Positions 31,621-42,857 of a stretch of 64,000 nucleotides of DNA are shown piece after piece (within the stretch, counting starts at the first letter, position 1; every line of letters begins with the position of its first letter). Under the pieces are notes generated by a model that had not been told where the DNA came from, ran no database searches, and saw nothing but the letters and a program-made list of their open reading frames with translations. The stretch is from contig JAQJVK010000002.1 in NCBI GenBank assembly GCA_035578135.1, forward strand, positions 20,852,977 to 20,916,976. Direction: 5' to 3'. Position numbers and translations under genes: made by a program. The DNA is from Flexamia atlantica (Eukaryota; Arthropoda; Insecta; Hemiptera; Cicadellidae).

Positions 31621-32640
31621 TAAATTTCAACCTTATTTAGATTCGTTGAAACCTCTATAATTTTTACTTTCCTTCTTTCAATTAAGTTATCAACTAATCA
31701 TTACATTAAAATTCCATAAATTAATTTCAAAGCTACATTATTGAAGCCGTACGATTTGAGTAAGTGAACACTGAAAAGGCGGTGGCCTAATTAAGAATTT
31801 AAAACATCCATTAACTTCAGGCATCAAGAAAAACTGTAGGCCTTATATTATCTTATTAATTCAGTAAACCCTTGTACATAAAACAACTAAATCTAAGTAA
31901 TATTTTGGTAATTTTATTAACAAAGAAATATTTTTCAAGAGAATATATTGATTAGGTAACCGTTAACTTAACCGAATACAGATTCCTTATTGCCTTTGAA
32001 AATCTCAATTACCCTAATTCAAAACATTTATCTATTGATTATAACGTTAATAATTATAGGCCTAAGTCAAAGTGTTGTTATCATTCATCGCCAAAAACCC
32101 GGTGAGCCTAACTTAAATGGATTAATAGTATTAAGGCATTCATTAATATCATTCCTCAAAACCAAGGTCTACATGGTTTATTATGGTTCAGAGTGCCTAC
32201 AAATTCCTTTAAGACCGAGACGTAGCTCGGGGATGCGTATTTAAACAGAACTACTACAGCAAGATACAAAATACCAGAATTATTAAGTTTATAGATACGC
32301 TGACTATTTCAATAATTAGCTATCTTTTCTAACGATTCTCCGAATTTTAAAACATTTTACTAAACAAAAACTTGGATTACGAAACATAACATTTTATTAC
32401 AAATAAACTTGGATTTATATAAGCTGAATCGAAGGTTTCCATCGTGTCAAATTCTATTCTGACATCGAGTTGGCAACAGCAACGTCGTGAGTGAGTTCGT
32501 TTATTGTCTGGATGGTGATGAAGAATGAATTAAACAACCAATAGCGTTCGACGTTCGACGATAGTGTCGAGCGGTGTGCTCTGATTGGTCAAGCGCTGTG
32601 TCACAGTGATGGAGAGAGCCTGTTGGCCAAATGCTCTGTA
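31621..32640. other. Interior of the nested element, no gene seen
   Basis: AT-rich non-coding DNA. The frame at 31,990-32,244 has no recognisable domain. Confidence 0.4.
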
Positions 32641-33207
32641 CTAGCGTCTAAGGGCGATAGATCACGCCGTGATGGGGAACCCCAGTCGGCCCAGTTGGTC
32701 AAACGCCGAATCGGTCAAATGCATGGATCCCATTCCACTTACTGGCATAACAATATATCCCAATATTCTAGATGCAAGTTACGTGGCATTTTCATGGAAT
32801 GCAGGCAGGTGACCGCCCGCACAACGGTGGCCACAACTAACAAAGGCATTGTTTGACAACAGGGGATTAGGACTGTCCGTCTACCTGTTTTGTGGGGGCG
32901 AATCTTCAAAACGCGCCTACTATACTGCTGTTTGGCGAGAATGTAGTTTAAGATTAGGCAATGAAAATGAAGTGAGGAGGCAACTCCTAAAGTTGTTATA
33001 ATACAAAACGGTGGCTGTTTTTCAAAATGGCTACCTGTATTTTGGTTTTTATAAATTCTTTGATATACATCATGCAAAATAGTGTTTTACAGCATTTTAC
33101 AATAATGGTACACATATTGTGCTTTTAACTTTCAACCCCCAAAACTGTTATTTCACGCACTAGCAGCCCCCAACATTAATTGTCTCTTAAGAATTTCCTT
33201 CATTTCT

Positions 33208-33512
33208 CCAAGCTCGGTCCTCAAAAACAAAAGGGAAACCTCTAATTAACAGTGCACCTCCAACAAAATAGAATTGACATTCCGTCTCACTAAGCTCGGT
33301 CCCCAACTGCAGGATTCCTTTATTTTTACGTTCCCATTTTCAAGCTCGCTCCCTAAATTGGAAATGTTACCTTCTATTCTATTCTGTGAGCAGTACACGG
33401 CCCCTAATATAGGCAATCCAAATGGATTTTCATTAATATTAAGCTTGGTTCCCAATCTGCAGAAATAGGAAAGGGTTACCTTCCTTTACTCGAGCTCGGT
33501 TCCCTATCATTT
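33208..33512 (+). repeat. Degenerate array around an AGCTCGGTCC word
   Basis: AGCTCGGTCC or a one- to two-base variant occurs near 33,211, 33,293, 33,342, 33,442 and 33,490. The intervals alternate between about 49 and 80-100 bases. The word is usually followed by CCCAA or CCTAA and sometimes by a TGCAG. Units between are AT-rich and diverged. Confidence 0.5.
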
Positions 33513-33541
33513 GAAAGTTGAACCCCCCCCTCTCTCATGGC

Positions 33542-33880
33542 CAGGGGCGGACTGGGAAGAAATTTAGGCCCGGGCAATTATATGGTGTACCGGGCCATAG
33601 CATTTCCACACCGGCCCACTCAGGGGGGCTTTGGAGAGGGCAGGCGACAGAATTTCCGGCTCGCGACAAGTGGTGACTTTTTAGCTCGCACGTGTGGTTT
33701 TCAGCCTCTTTATTCACATTTCAGTACCTTTTTGTCTGTTCCCGGACCCCAGGAACCCAAGTATTCATTACTCGGGGGGGAAGCTGCCTCTGTCCCGGCC
33801 CCCCAAGCGGCCCAGCGGCCCCTGGAGGTGGCGGCCCACCGAGCATTTGCCCGGATGCCCTTATGGCCAGTCTGGGCCTG
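33542..33880. mobile_element. hAT MITE with 8-bp target duplication
   Basis: The element starts CAGGGGCGGACTGGG and ends GGCCAGTCTGGGCCTG, which are inverted relatives. Identical 8-mers CTCATGGC flank it at 33,534-33,541 and 33,881-33,888. CAGGGGCGGA ends and an 8-bp duplication identify the hAT superfamily. At 339 bp it is GC-rich and non-coding; the three overlapping frames across it (33,537-33,911) are composition artefacts. Confidence 0.9.
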
Positions 33881-35339
33881 CTCATGGCGTGACGTAATAG
33901 TTATATTATGATACCGTTTAGTAGATTATGTCGAAAAAAAATAGGATGCAATATTTTGCATTGTCAATGGTTAAAACAATTATTATTTTAGTCCTCAAAT
34001 GCATGTGTTGACAATGATATTCAGATCCAGTATCGTTGGAAAACGGAAAACGTGGTGAGGTGGGGAAGCAGAATGATATCGGTGGTGAATCAGTTTAACA
34101 ATCACTGAATTAATCAATATTATTAAAACAGGTTTGCATATTTTTAGAAGATATTTTGAATATATACTTTTATTATTTTCATGGTGTAAGTAGCCTGATC
34201 TAAAGCCCATTTTCTGATTTTTGGATAGCCCGCCGTAACTTATATAATTGTAAGTGACCTTTTTTGTTATATTTTGTGATTAACACTTTGTGTAAATAAA
34301 AATTAAGTTTAATACATTAACCTATTAATTATCTTAGACTTAAAATCCTTATAAATTGCTGTAAATTAAACAATATTTTGCATGACGCATATCTAAGAAA
34401 ATATATAAAAACCAAAATACGGGAAGCCATTTTTAAAAATACCTGCCATTTTGTAATGTAACAACTTTAGGTGTTCCAACAGCAGTACCAACATAAACCG
34501 TAGTTTTGGGAAAAATCAGATTTTGAATACATTTACATGTTACACATCACAGTAACGGTGAGATTAAGGAGATTTTAAAATACAAAACTGTTCTAAAAAA
34601 TATCGAACAGATTACGAGTTACAGGGTGTTCAAGATATATCAAAAGAAACTTTAAATGGCCGCCATTTTGTAACGGGTGGACCTTTTGAGACGCGGTTTC
34701 CGGCATTGAACTCCACTTAAATAGCCCTTTAAAATGATGTGTATATCAACCTATGCTTACATTAAAGATTATGTACCTACTCCCCATGGGCCGTCCCCTA
34801 GTGGAGGTCAATAAAATAGCAATGCTTGTAAAAAGTTGTTTTTATACAGATAAGTTGATATGCAAGGTTCGAATTTTCTAACAAACTTAGAGAAAAATAT
34901 ATGAAGCCGTTTCCAGACTTTTAGAACTCTCGTTATTTTCAAACTTATATTACAGAGATTAAATATTTGTAAAATATGATAAATATGGTCTTGAATTAAA
35001 GGCCAGAATCTGCAGATTAATATGAAACCAATTATTAATAGTCTTAATGCCATTTTTATGCTTTTATCAGTGAATCAATAAGTGAAAACAAAATACGGGT
35101 AGCCATTTTGAAAAATAGCCGCCATTTTGGATTATAACAACTTTAGGCGTTGCCTCCCCTTCTTATTTTCATTGCCTAACCTTCAACTACATTCTTTCCA
35201 AAGGGCACACTCTTATCACAATTTGCAGTTTTTATATACGTAGCTCCCCCACTATGTGTTTCAAATGTATTTCATTTGTCTTTATAGTATTGGTTCCCAG
35301 CAATAATATTATGGTTAATAATAATAATATAATATTTAG

Positions 35340-35481
35340 TTATGTGATAACATGGAAAATGATACCATATGAAATGTATTTAGACACACAATGGTGTATG
35401 AAAAGATCATTTTCAAAATTAATTATCCCTTTTTTTTATTCAAAAATTGGTTGAATTTTCGACCACTGGCGATCTCTAGTT
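35340..35481 (+). repeat. Repeat end shared with 6,850-7,005
   Basis: Second copy of the repeat whose 3' boundary reads GACCACTGGCGATCTCTAGT then TAT. The preceding 100 bases align with substitutions and small indels. Confidence 0.6.
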
Positions 35482-36855
35482 ATTATCATTCTGTAGAGAA
35501 AAGTAAACAAATAATTCTTCCAGTTTGCTAAAATAATCCCACTCCTTCCTACTAATATTATATGTGTGAAATTACTAAGTTTGTTACATTATGTAAATTA
35601 GCTGTAACAACGTTTCCATTTGTTACTATATATCTATCTGCTTGATTTAACAAATCAAAATTATTTCTTTATAAAAAGTATTAAGAATATTTTACATGTA
35701 CATATAACCTATGTAAATAAAATCTTATCATGAAAATATTTTACCATCATTTTGAATGTAGCGAGGCCACGGGTAACACCTAGTAAAATATGTAGCCCTT
35801 TATTAAAAGTTCTGGGGTCACTGTGTTACTGCACATTGATTTCTATATTCAAAATTTTAAGTCTGAGGAAACAACACTGTTTTACTTTTGATTACTGAAT
35901 TTTGTAGAGTTGGTTTTAAGATAGGGTAGTAGCAGTAACTGTAAAGAAAGATTGAGATTTGTGTTTCTCATGAATGAAAAACCCATGTTCTAAGGCCTTA
36001 GCTAACACTAGAGCGAATGCAAGTGAACGGGCAGTTAAGAAATTCACCACAAGGCAACCAACATCTTAAGTGGTCTTAACTTAGTTCGGCCCTGTTCGAA
36101 AGTGCTCGGTAGTAGAATATTCACGTTTGCACACGCTCCATCCATTGTCGGTTTTACAGCGAATCATCAAACAAATCCGCATTTGCTGAAGATCGCGTAC
36201 GCTGCAGTGTGACCACTTTGCTCCTGAATGAAACTTTGTTATTACTGTAGAGATACTTACTTAAGCCTATTCAAATTTTCTTGAATAAGTCATTTATGTA
36301 AAAGAATAAATGTTTGAAAATGAAAAATATATTCCACAAGACATAAAAACCTCATTTACAATCCCCACCGCCACTTTCTTCCACAATTATATATCCCAAA
36401 GAAATATAAGTCTTTAGGTGGAAAGTAACCGTGCGACATTCAAATCCAAACGGTTAATTTGTATTCGGGCTAGTATGACTGCTCTCGTTCTTGGGTGTTT
36501 GCAAATGCTAGCGAACAACGGCGAGCACAAGTGAGCTTTCTGTTTTGTCTGTATTCACTGTGTAGTGCAAACTATGTAAACAAGGCCAAATGTGGCATTT
36601 TGATATCCAGGCTTTAGGGCAACATATATAGTACCTATCAAAAAACTAAAACTGTTATATCAGTTATAATTTAAAAAAATCTCTTAAATTCTCTTATTTC
36701 CATACCAATTTTCTTCCATACATTTCATGTTATAGAGCTGGCTAAAGTAATAAAAAAAGGTAGTGATCTTTTTGAAATCTTTAGCTTTATTTATTGAAAG
36801 TTATGAGGTCTAAGATTTTAAAATGTCAAAAATTTATCTTTATCCAGTGATTGTA
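35482..36855. other. Intronic stretch with a reverse Motif 1 site
   Basis: Mostly AT-rich intron 1 DNA. 36,010-36,260 is more GC-rich and contains CAGTGTGACCA at 36,205-36,215, the exact reverse complement of the Motif 1 sequence seen upstream of eIF2D. No gene is recognisable to its left on the minus strand. Confidence 0.35.
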
Positions 36856-37957
36856 CAGTGGAACCTGGATAATTCGAACCTCAAGGGACCAGGTTAAAAC
36901 TTCGAATTATCCATAAATTCGAATTAAAGAAGTTCTAAAGAATGAGGCCAAAACATTAAAACTTCACATTGTGAATTTAACCTCTTTATGAAATTGACAC
37001 TCTTAAAAGAATAAATTCATCAACAAAGCTAATTACAAGGGTTCAAAATCAGTTAATGATAAAACAGAAATAACTACCCTAAAGTATAAACTACGTACGA
37101 CGCGACGTACGATAATATTTCTGCTAGAAAAAATGCAGTACGTTCTGCTTCTGCTGAACTTTATACAGGCTACCAACTTAACTTCGTGTAACATTGACAA
37201 TTGCACGCTCATTGACTTTCCTCTAAAGTGAGTGTTTTATAGGTCCGAGATTTTGTCGACATGGTCACTTCACTTATTTAATGTTACGCAAAAACTTTTT
37301 AACACTTAAAAACAAGACACTGCACAAATAAAAAAAACACTTTGTTTGAGGGACGATCGAAAACAACGGAATGCTGCACTGGAATTCGGAAGTTAGTTTG
37401 GCTGGTGGTGGGAGGGAAGGGGGTTGCAGTGTTGAGTAGCCTTTGTGTCGACATAGAAAACTGCGCATCAGGTCTGGCGCATGGCTCGTCTGCCGGGAGC
37501 CGTTCTACACAGAATCAAGCGCGAAATGATTAGTGGCGCTGTCACGGCGAGCGCAACCCTTTTCCGAACCCAGTCAGCGTTCTGTACTGTTTAGTTTACA
37601 TTATTGGTGTCATTGGTGTCGAGTTACAAGCGATGTTGGGGCAGGGTGGGAAGCCTGGGAGGTGGAAGGGATGAGTCATTTGACCATAACCTGACACGCC
37701 ATAGGTCTGGTGTTAATTTTTTAATGAACGTCGTAGTATAAAACTTGTTTTCCAATGAATTTTTAACTATTTCCAGTCGTGGAATGAAACTGATGTACCT
37801 TAATTTGGAACTTAAAAATTCGAATTATCCAAAATAAAATTCGAATTATCCACGATTTTTTAACATTGTTTAGATACAAAATGCCAGGGACCAAGAAAAA
37901 TATTCGAATTAAAGAAGATTTCGAATTATACAAGTTCGAATTATCCAGGTTCCACTG
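36856..37957. mobile_element. pogo/Tigger-type element, non-autonomous
   Basis: CAGTGGAACCTGGATAATTC begins the element and its exact inverted counterpart ends it; both are flanked by TA. The CAGT-GAACCT-GATAA-TCGAA end sequence is characteristic of Tigger/pogo elements. Further subterminal AATTCGAATTA-like words recur inside both ends. The 1,102-bp body carries no transposase frame. Confidence 0.88.
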
Positions 37958-38065
37958 TACCATATGAACTTGTTTGTTCTTTTCTCGTTACTTCGTGGCA
38001 GTGTTAACACGTGTGCATGATCGAATCCACAGATGATTTTTTTATGGCAGGAGTGTACCTGACCT

Positions 38066-39307
38066 ATGCATCCCATCGAGCACACCCCCTCTAAGTTACA
38101 GATTATCATTGTGAACAGCTCAGTAACTTTTAATGTCGTTAATTTGTGTTTCCGCGCTAGGGAGACAGTTTCTAGACTAGACCAGTTTCAACGCTTTCAT
38201 TTTACAAAATATGACGGACTACACTTAAATAGTCGTGGTAAGTCAAAACTAGCATACATAGCCATTGATGCTTTAACAAGTTGGTACAACAAAACTTATG
38301 AAGTACCATCAGGTAATGTTGTACGTCCCAATTCTAACCTAAGTCATGATAGAAATGCATTACCTGTTCAATTACCAAATGTTAATGATTTGCGCTCATA
38401 CACAGAAGGACCTAAGATCAAAGTAGTTGAGACAGAAATGAGACTTATGATTGAACAGCACAGAGATAATGTTGACATAGCCTTTGCTCACTGCATATCA
38501 GCAGATTTCAGCCACAAGAAAAATATGAGTAAAGGAGTAGCAGTGGCATTCAAGGAGTTGTTTGGGAAACCAACTGAAGCAAACCTCTGTAATACCAACT
38601 TGACAATACAAAGACAAAACGGGGCTACAATATTCAGTTTGGTTACCAAATTGCAATTCTTCAAAAAACCCAGTGACAATAACTACATTTTCTACAACAC
38701 TGCATTTGACCAGCTCATAGAAGAATTTAAAAAACTTAAGTTACAAACCCTCATCTGTTCTCCAATGGGATTTTCTCTGGATAAAATTTCCCCTCAACAC
38801 TTTGCAAGAAACATTGTTAAGTTCCAAAGTTTGACTGGTGCATCAGTAATTATTGTAACCACTGACAAATACACAAGATTGACAAAATCTAATAGCCAGC
38901 AACATCAAGAATTTGTGAACCATCTGAAAGACGCCATAGAAATGGAGACCTCCCGCTTGAGAAGCATCACTCTACCTGCAGCTGACATCCAAAATTTGAC
39001 ATTAGGTGAAGAGTCACCAGCGAGCAGCACATCCTTAAGCTCGGCCCAGAGTGAAGAAATAACATCTCAGCCTTACCAACTGCAGCAACCTTCGCCAGTG
39101 TCCAGTGATGGGGGGTTGATTCTCTCTGGGGGTGAAAATTGTGCTAGTGAAGTGATTGATGTGGATATCCTGTTACCCCCTCCTGCCTGTGAGCTTACAA
39201 CAATCTCTGACTCCCAGTCTCTGAGTTCCTTGAGTTCTCCCAATGCTTTGAATGGTTGTGCAACACATTTTTTGGAGAAAATTTGCAAAAATGTAAAAAT
39301 AACATAA
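38066..39307 (+). CDS. Retrotransposon ORF1: SGNH-esterase remnant plus macro domain
   Basis: The frame is open for 413 codons, but its true start is probably lost. Residues about 1-75 look like the last part of an SGNH hydrolase, with the Asp-Gly-Leu-His catalytic Asp-x-x-His motif, then Leu-Asn-x-Arg-Gly-Lys. Esterase domains are known in ORF1 of CR1-like elements. Residues about 115-275 resemble a macro domain of the OARD1/TARG1 (C6orf130) type, which binds or hydrolyses ADP-ribose: Ala-His-Cys-Ile-Ser-Ala-Asp, Lys-Gly-Val-Ala-Val-Ala-Phe-Lys, Leu-Val-Thr-Lys, and Ser-Pro-Met-Gly-Phe-Ser-Leu-Asp in place of the usual Gly-Cys-Gly-Leu-Asp. The tail (about 300-400) is Ser/Gln/Pro-rich. The macro assignment is from motif order and has not been tested by a profile search. 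Confidence 0.75.
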   Translation: MHPIEHTPSKLQIIIVNSSVTFNVVNLCFRARETVSRLDQFQRFHFTKYDGLHLNSRGKSKLAYIAIDALTSWYNKTYEVPSGNVVRPNSNLSHDRNALPVQLPNVNDLRSYTEGPKIKVVETEMRLMIEQHRDNVDIAFAHCISADFSHKKNMSKGVAVAFKELFGKPTEANLCNTNLTIQRQNGATIFSLVTKLQFFKKPSDNNYIFYNTAFDQLIEEFKKLKLQTLICSPMGFSLDKISPQHFARNIVKFQSLTGASVIIVTTDKYTRLTKSNSQQHQEFVNHLKDAIEMETSRLRSITLPAADIQNLTLGEESPASSTSLSSAQSEEITSQPYQLQQPSPVSSDGGLILSGGENCASEVIDVDILLPPPACELTTISDSQSLSSLSSPNALNGCATHFLEKICKNVKIT

Positions 39308-40596
39308 ATGATTCCAAAAACAGCACTCAAAATTTATCAATTTTTCATCAAAACATTCAAAATTTATCAACTCGGAGAGGTATTTTAGAGATAAATCTGG
39401 ACGAAATTAGGCCAGACATAGTTGTTTTATCTGAAATAAACGTTCATGAGGAAGAATTATTACATGTTAACATCCCAAATTACAAAATATCATCATTTTG
39501 GGTTAGATCAACAACCACTGGTGGCGGTGTGTTAATCCTCACAACTAAGTATATTAGTAGTAAACAAGTTTCTATAAAAGAAATTCAAGAAATTACTTCA
39601 GAGAAAGAGTTTGAGTGCTGTTTAGCTGAGATAACCATTGATGGCAAATCTTTTTTACTAGTTAGTTTATATAGAACTCCTGAGAAAAAATATGATGATT
39701 GTTTTCTGACCAAGCTTGAAACTGCCTTAGATATATTAACTGACAAGTATGAAAATATTATTATAGCAGGAGACATAAATATAGACGTTTTGAAACGTAA
39801 TGCTTTATATTACAAATTTTTAAATGTTATAACTATGTACAACATGAATTATAAAGTTAACTTTCCCACAAGGGTTACTCATAACACTGCTTCAGCTATA
39901 GACAATATTATCACTAATATAGTCTCCATTCAGATGAAAGTTACAGGAATTATAACACATGTGTCGGATCACGATGCCCAGCTTCTTGAGTTGGTAAATT
40001 TTAAAGGCAAGAACAAAAAGCTAATAAAAAAACAATGTAGAAAATTTACAGAAAATAATTCAATGTTATTTTTAAGGGACTTGGGTAATGAAACCTGGTT
40101 TGATGTTTTTCAATCCTCTATAGAGAGTAAATATGATGTTTTTATTTCAACTTTTAGTTATATTTTTTATATAAATTTTCCAAAAACAACTTGTGTACAA
40201 AAGAGCTATAATGAATGTAAATGGATTTCAAATGAAGTTATTGAGAAAAAAAATGAAATTAATGAGCTAGAAAACTTTTGTAGGAAAAGAAAAAACACCA
40301 GGATGGATGAAATCATAAGAGTAAAGAAAAAAGAATTGACAAAATCAATCAATAAAGTAAAACAAACATTTTACAATGAGAAGATAAAAAGTTCAATTAA
40401 TAAAACTAAGGCAACATGAAATATTGTAAAATGTGAAATAAAACTTAAGTCAAAAATAGATTCCACTTTAAATATAAGTATAGCCCAAAATGGTAACATC
40501 ATAACCCACCCAGTAGCGGTGAGTAATATTTTTAATAACTTTTTCACAACCGCTGTTGAAAATCTGATTTTGCCACATGTCTCTCTCATTCAGTAA
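39256..40596 (+). pseudogene. Retrotransposon ORF2, endonuclease domain
   Basis: The frame starts inside the end of ORF1. It encodes an AP-endonuclease-like (EEP) domain: His-Gln-Asn-Ile-Gln-Asn-Leu near the start, Pro-Asp-Ile-Val-Val-Leu-Ser-Glu (catalytic Glu), Leu-Val-Ser-Leu-Tyr-Arg, Ile-Ile-Ala-Gly-Asp-Ile-Asn, and Ser-Asp-His-Asp. A TGA at 40,417 interrupts it, but the same frame continues to TAA at 40,594-40,596 with sensible sequence. The nuclease nicks target DNA to prime reverse transcription. Confidence 0.85.
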
Positions 40597-42240
40597 CATT
40601 AAATACACTAATCCAGGAAACCCCTCCTCCTTTTGAGACCAAAATTTTCAAGTTTAAATCTGTGTCTGAAGAAAGTCTTGAAAAACTTATTCTTTCATTT
40701 GAAAATAAATATTCAACAGGTTATGATGAAATACCTATTACATTGATTAAGAAATCTCTGCCATTTATCGTAAAACCTTTAGCACATCTGATCAATTCTT
40801 CTCTTATTTCAGGGATTTTTCCATCAAAATTAAAATTAGCCAAAGTTATCCCCATTTTCAAAAAAGGAAGTATTACAGACCCATCTTGCTATCATCCTAT
40901 TTCACTTTTACCGGTATTTTCAAAAATATTTGAACGTGTTGTTTATATTCAGTTATTTCAGTACCTTGAAACAAATCAGTTGCTTGATAAAGAGCAACAT
41001 GGATGGCTTTAGGCCAGGAAAATCCACAATATCTGCTGGCATTGAGTTTATAGAATATATTATAAATGCAGTAGACAAAGGTGAAAAAGTGGTTGGAATT
41101 TTCTTAGACCTCAGCAGAGCCTTTGATAGTGTGTCCCATTGTGAACTGTTAAAAACCCTTAATGAGCTAGGAATTTATGGAAAGGAACTTAAGTGGTTCA
41201 CTTCATATTTAGTAAACAGAGAACAATATGTTGAAGTGGAGCACATCATAGGACAAAAAAATGCACAGTATATTGAAAAATTCACATCCCAGCGTCAGAC
41301 ACTGCGATACAGAGTGCCCCAGGGATCGATCTTGGGTCCTCTTCTGTTTCTCTGTTACATTAGGGGGTTGCCAGGGATGGTTCCTGGGAGTGAGGGTTCC
41401 ATGTGTCTGTTCGCGGATGATTCCAATGTTTTATTTTCAGGAAAATCAGAAGCACACATTGAACAATCCTCAAACAAGAGTCTCTTTTCTATTGAAGAAT
41501 TTCTTGAGAAGAAAAATTTGTTAATCAATTCAACAAAATCAAATGTTATATCTTTCTCAACCAGGCAATCAAAAACAGGACTTGAACCTAACATTTTTAT
41601 AAAAAAAGATAGAATAGATCAAGTAACCCAAACAAAATTTCTTGGTCTCATTATTGATAAAAATCTCACTTGGGACAATCACATTAATAATTTAGTAAAA
41701 AAATTATCCTCTGGCATTTATGCGCAGCGACAGATGTCCAAGGTCTGCAATTTAGAAACTTTACGGACTATCTACTTTTCATTAATCCACTGTCACTTAT
41801 CTTATGGAATTGCTATATATGGAGCAACAACCAAAACTAACCTAGATAAAATACTTATACAACAAAAAAGAGCTATTCGTGTAATGACAAAATTAAAAAG
41901 GACAGATTCAGTTAAAAATATTTTCTCTGAACTAGGGATATTAACAGTTTACAATTTGTACATTTATGAGACAGTAATTTTTTCAAAACAGCTTCACTCA
42001 TCTTCCAATGTAACTGAATATGACACACGTTTCAAAATTAAACTACCTAAACACAATTTAGAATTTTACACAAAAAAAACATCTTACGCCGGATTAAAAT
42101 TCCTTCATCAATTACCGATACCCTTAAAACAAGAAAGTAATTTTAATAAATTCAAAAGGTTGCTTAAAGAGTTATTAGTAAAGAATCCATTTTACTCAAT
42201 TCAAGAATTTTTTGACTCAAAACATCAATTAATCATTTGA
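40597..42240 (+). pseudogene. Retrotransposon ORF2, reverse transcriptase domain
   Basis: Two frames together cover the reverse transcriptase. 40,662-41,012 holds the fingers region (Tyr-Asp-Glu-Ile-Pro, Lys-Val-Ile-Pro-Ile-Phe-Lys-Lys-Gly, Tyr-x-Pro-Ile-Ser-Leu-Leu-Pro). After a frameshift near 41,000, the second frame reads on to 42,240. It contains Gly-Phe-Arg-Pro-Gly-Lys-Ser-Thr, Phe-Leu-Asp-Leu-Ser-Arg-Ala-Phe-Asp, Val-Pro-Gln-Gly-Ser-Ile-Leu-Gly-Pro and the catalytic Phe-Ala-Asp-Asp. The C-terminal connector region appears complete. Stop codons and shifts make the copy inactive. Confidence 0.88.
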
Positions 42241-42696
42241 AATCCTTTAACGATACTTTACTTTATTCATGGTAATGAATGTATTTTTAGTTTATAATTT
42301 TTGTTTATGTATATTATATGACGCTATTCATGACATGTAATGTGCCATAATTACTGAATAAAGAAAATTTGATTGATTGATTGATTGAGACACCTGTGAA
42401 TGTATATAAGTGCATATACTTTTTGTATGAACAAAGATACATTCTCCAAAAAATAAATTTAAAATAGTTTAAATATTTTTTTGTATAAAACATTATCCCT
42501 GTGTACTTTTTTCATCAAACTCAAACAAAATTTACGAATGTGGGAAATACGGTTTTTTCTCCATTTTGAGCAAATATTCAGGCAAGGACAAAAATCAAAA
42601 TTTTCACCACCATCACTGATGTTTTAATCTGTAATCACTGTATGTAAAAACAATATAGACCTAAGTTATTTTAATCAAACCTTTATGTAATTTCAG

Positions 42697-42857
42697 GAGT
42701 TATATGGATTGGAAGTGAGACAATATCAGGCGCCCCAGATGTAATGAACAAGTTCAAAGCTATTGGGAAAAAAGTATTTTATGTGACCAACAATAGTACA
42801 AAAACTCGTGATGAGTTTTTACAAAAGTTCAATACTCTTGGATTCAATGCCACAAAA
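42697..42857 (+). CDS. HAD-IIA phosphatase gene, coding exon 2
   Basis: Bounded by a TTTCAG acceptor and a GTAAGA donor, it joins exon 1 in phase 1 and ends in phase 0. It completes motif I with Gly30-Val-Ile-Trp and carries motif II, Val-Thr-Asn-Asn-Ser-Thr-Lys-Thr-Arg (residues 59-67), whose Thr/Ser contacts the phosphate. Confidence 0.93.

Larger units (their letters stand above)
30527..32931. mobile_element. Inverted-repeat element nested inside the 5.5 kb element
   Basis: AGTAGGCGCGTTTTGAA at the left end is answered by CTTCAAAACGCGCCTACT at the right. Arms of about 190 bases (30,527-30,712 and roughly 32,663-32,931) pair through GGTAGACGGACAGTCCTAAT and GTTCCCCATCACG, with an insertion in the right arm. 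It splits the left arm of the outer element from its interior. GGGCACACGGGAGACTT occurs twice at about 30,783 and 30,824. No coding frame was recognised. Confidence 0.7.
32932..34482. mobile_element. Second nested inverted-repeat element, related to the outer arms
   Basis: 32,932-33,085 (from CTGCTGTTTGGCGAGAATG) and 34,373-34,482 are inverted counterparts and both resemble the beginning of the outer element's arm (TAGGCAATGAAAAT, CAAAATGGCTACC, GTATTTTG). It is therefore probably a shorter member of the same family inserted inside or beside it. It contains the AGCTCGGT repeats and the hAT MITE below. Confidence 0.55.
29747..35254. mobile_element. Nested long-inverted-repeat DNA element, 5.5 kb
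   Basis: The left arm (29,747-30,526) starts TAGTGGGGGAGCTA. The right arm (34,483-35,254) ends with its inverted counterpart. Arms of about 775 bases align throughout, for example the AGGCAACGCCTAAAGTTG block and the GGCATTAAGACTATTAATAA block. Such long terminal arms occur in Mutator-like and foldback elements. No transposase frame survives. The body is filled with two further inverted-repeat elements, a SINE and a small hAT. The flanks show no certain target duplication. Confidence 0.75.
37960..42388 (+). mobile_element. CR1/L2-like non-LTR retrotransposon, 5'-truncated
   Basis: Two ORFs followed by a short 3' UTR and a TTGA tandem tail (about 42,369-42,388) define a non-LTR retrotransposon in the sense direction of the phosphatase gene. 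ORF1 (38,066-39,307) overlaps the ORF2 region (39,256-42,240). ORF2 has an endonuclease/exonuclease/phosphatase domain and a reverse transcriptase, as in the jockey/CR1/L2 groups. The element appears truncated at the 5' side, directly beside the pogo element, because ORF1 lacks the start of its esterase domain. ORF2 is broken, so the copy is not autonomous. Confidence 0.85.

Noticed and set aside
33537..33911. Three overlapping Pro/Arg/Gly-rich frames up to 124 codons
   Set aside because: They coincide exactly with a GC-rich hAT MITE that has perfect target duplications; open length reflects composition.
37342..37533. GC-richer frame inside the pogo/Tigger-type element, considered as a transposase piece
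   Set aside because: It lacks helix-turn-helix and DDE motifs and is too short.
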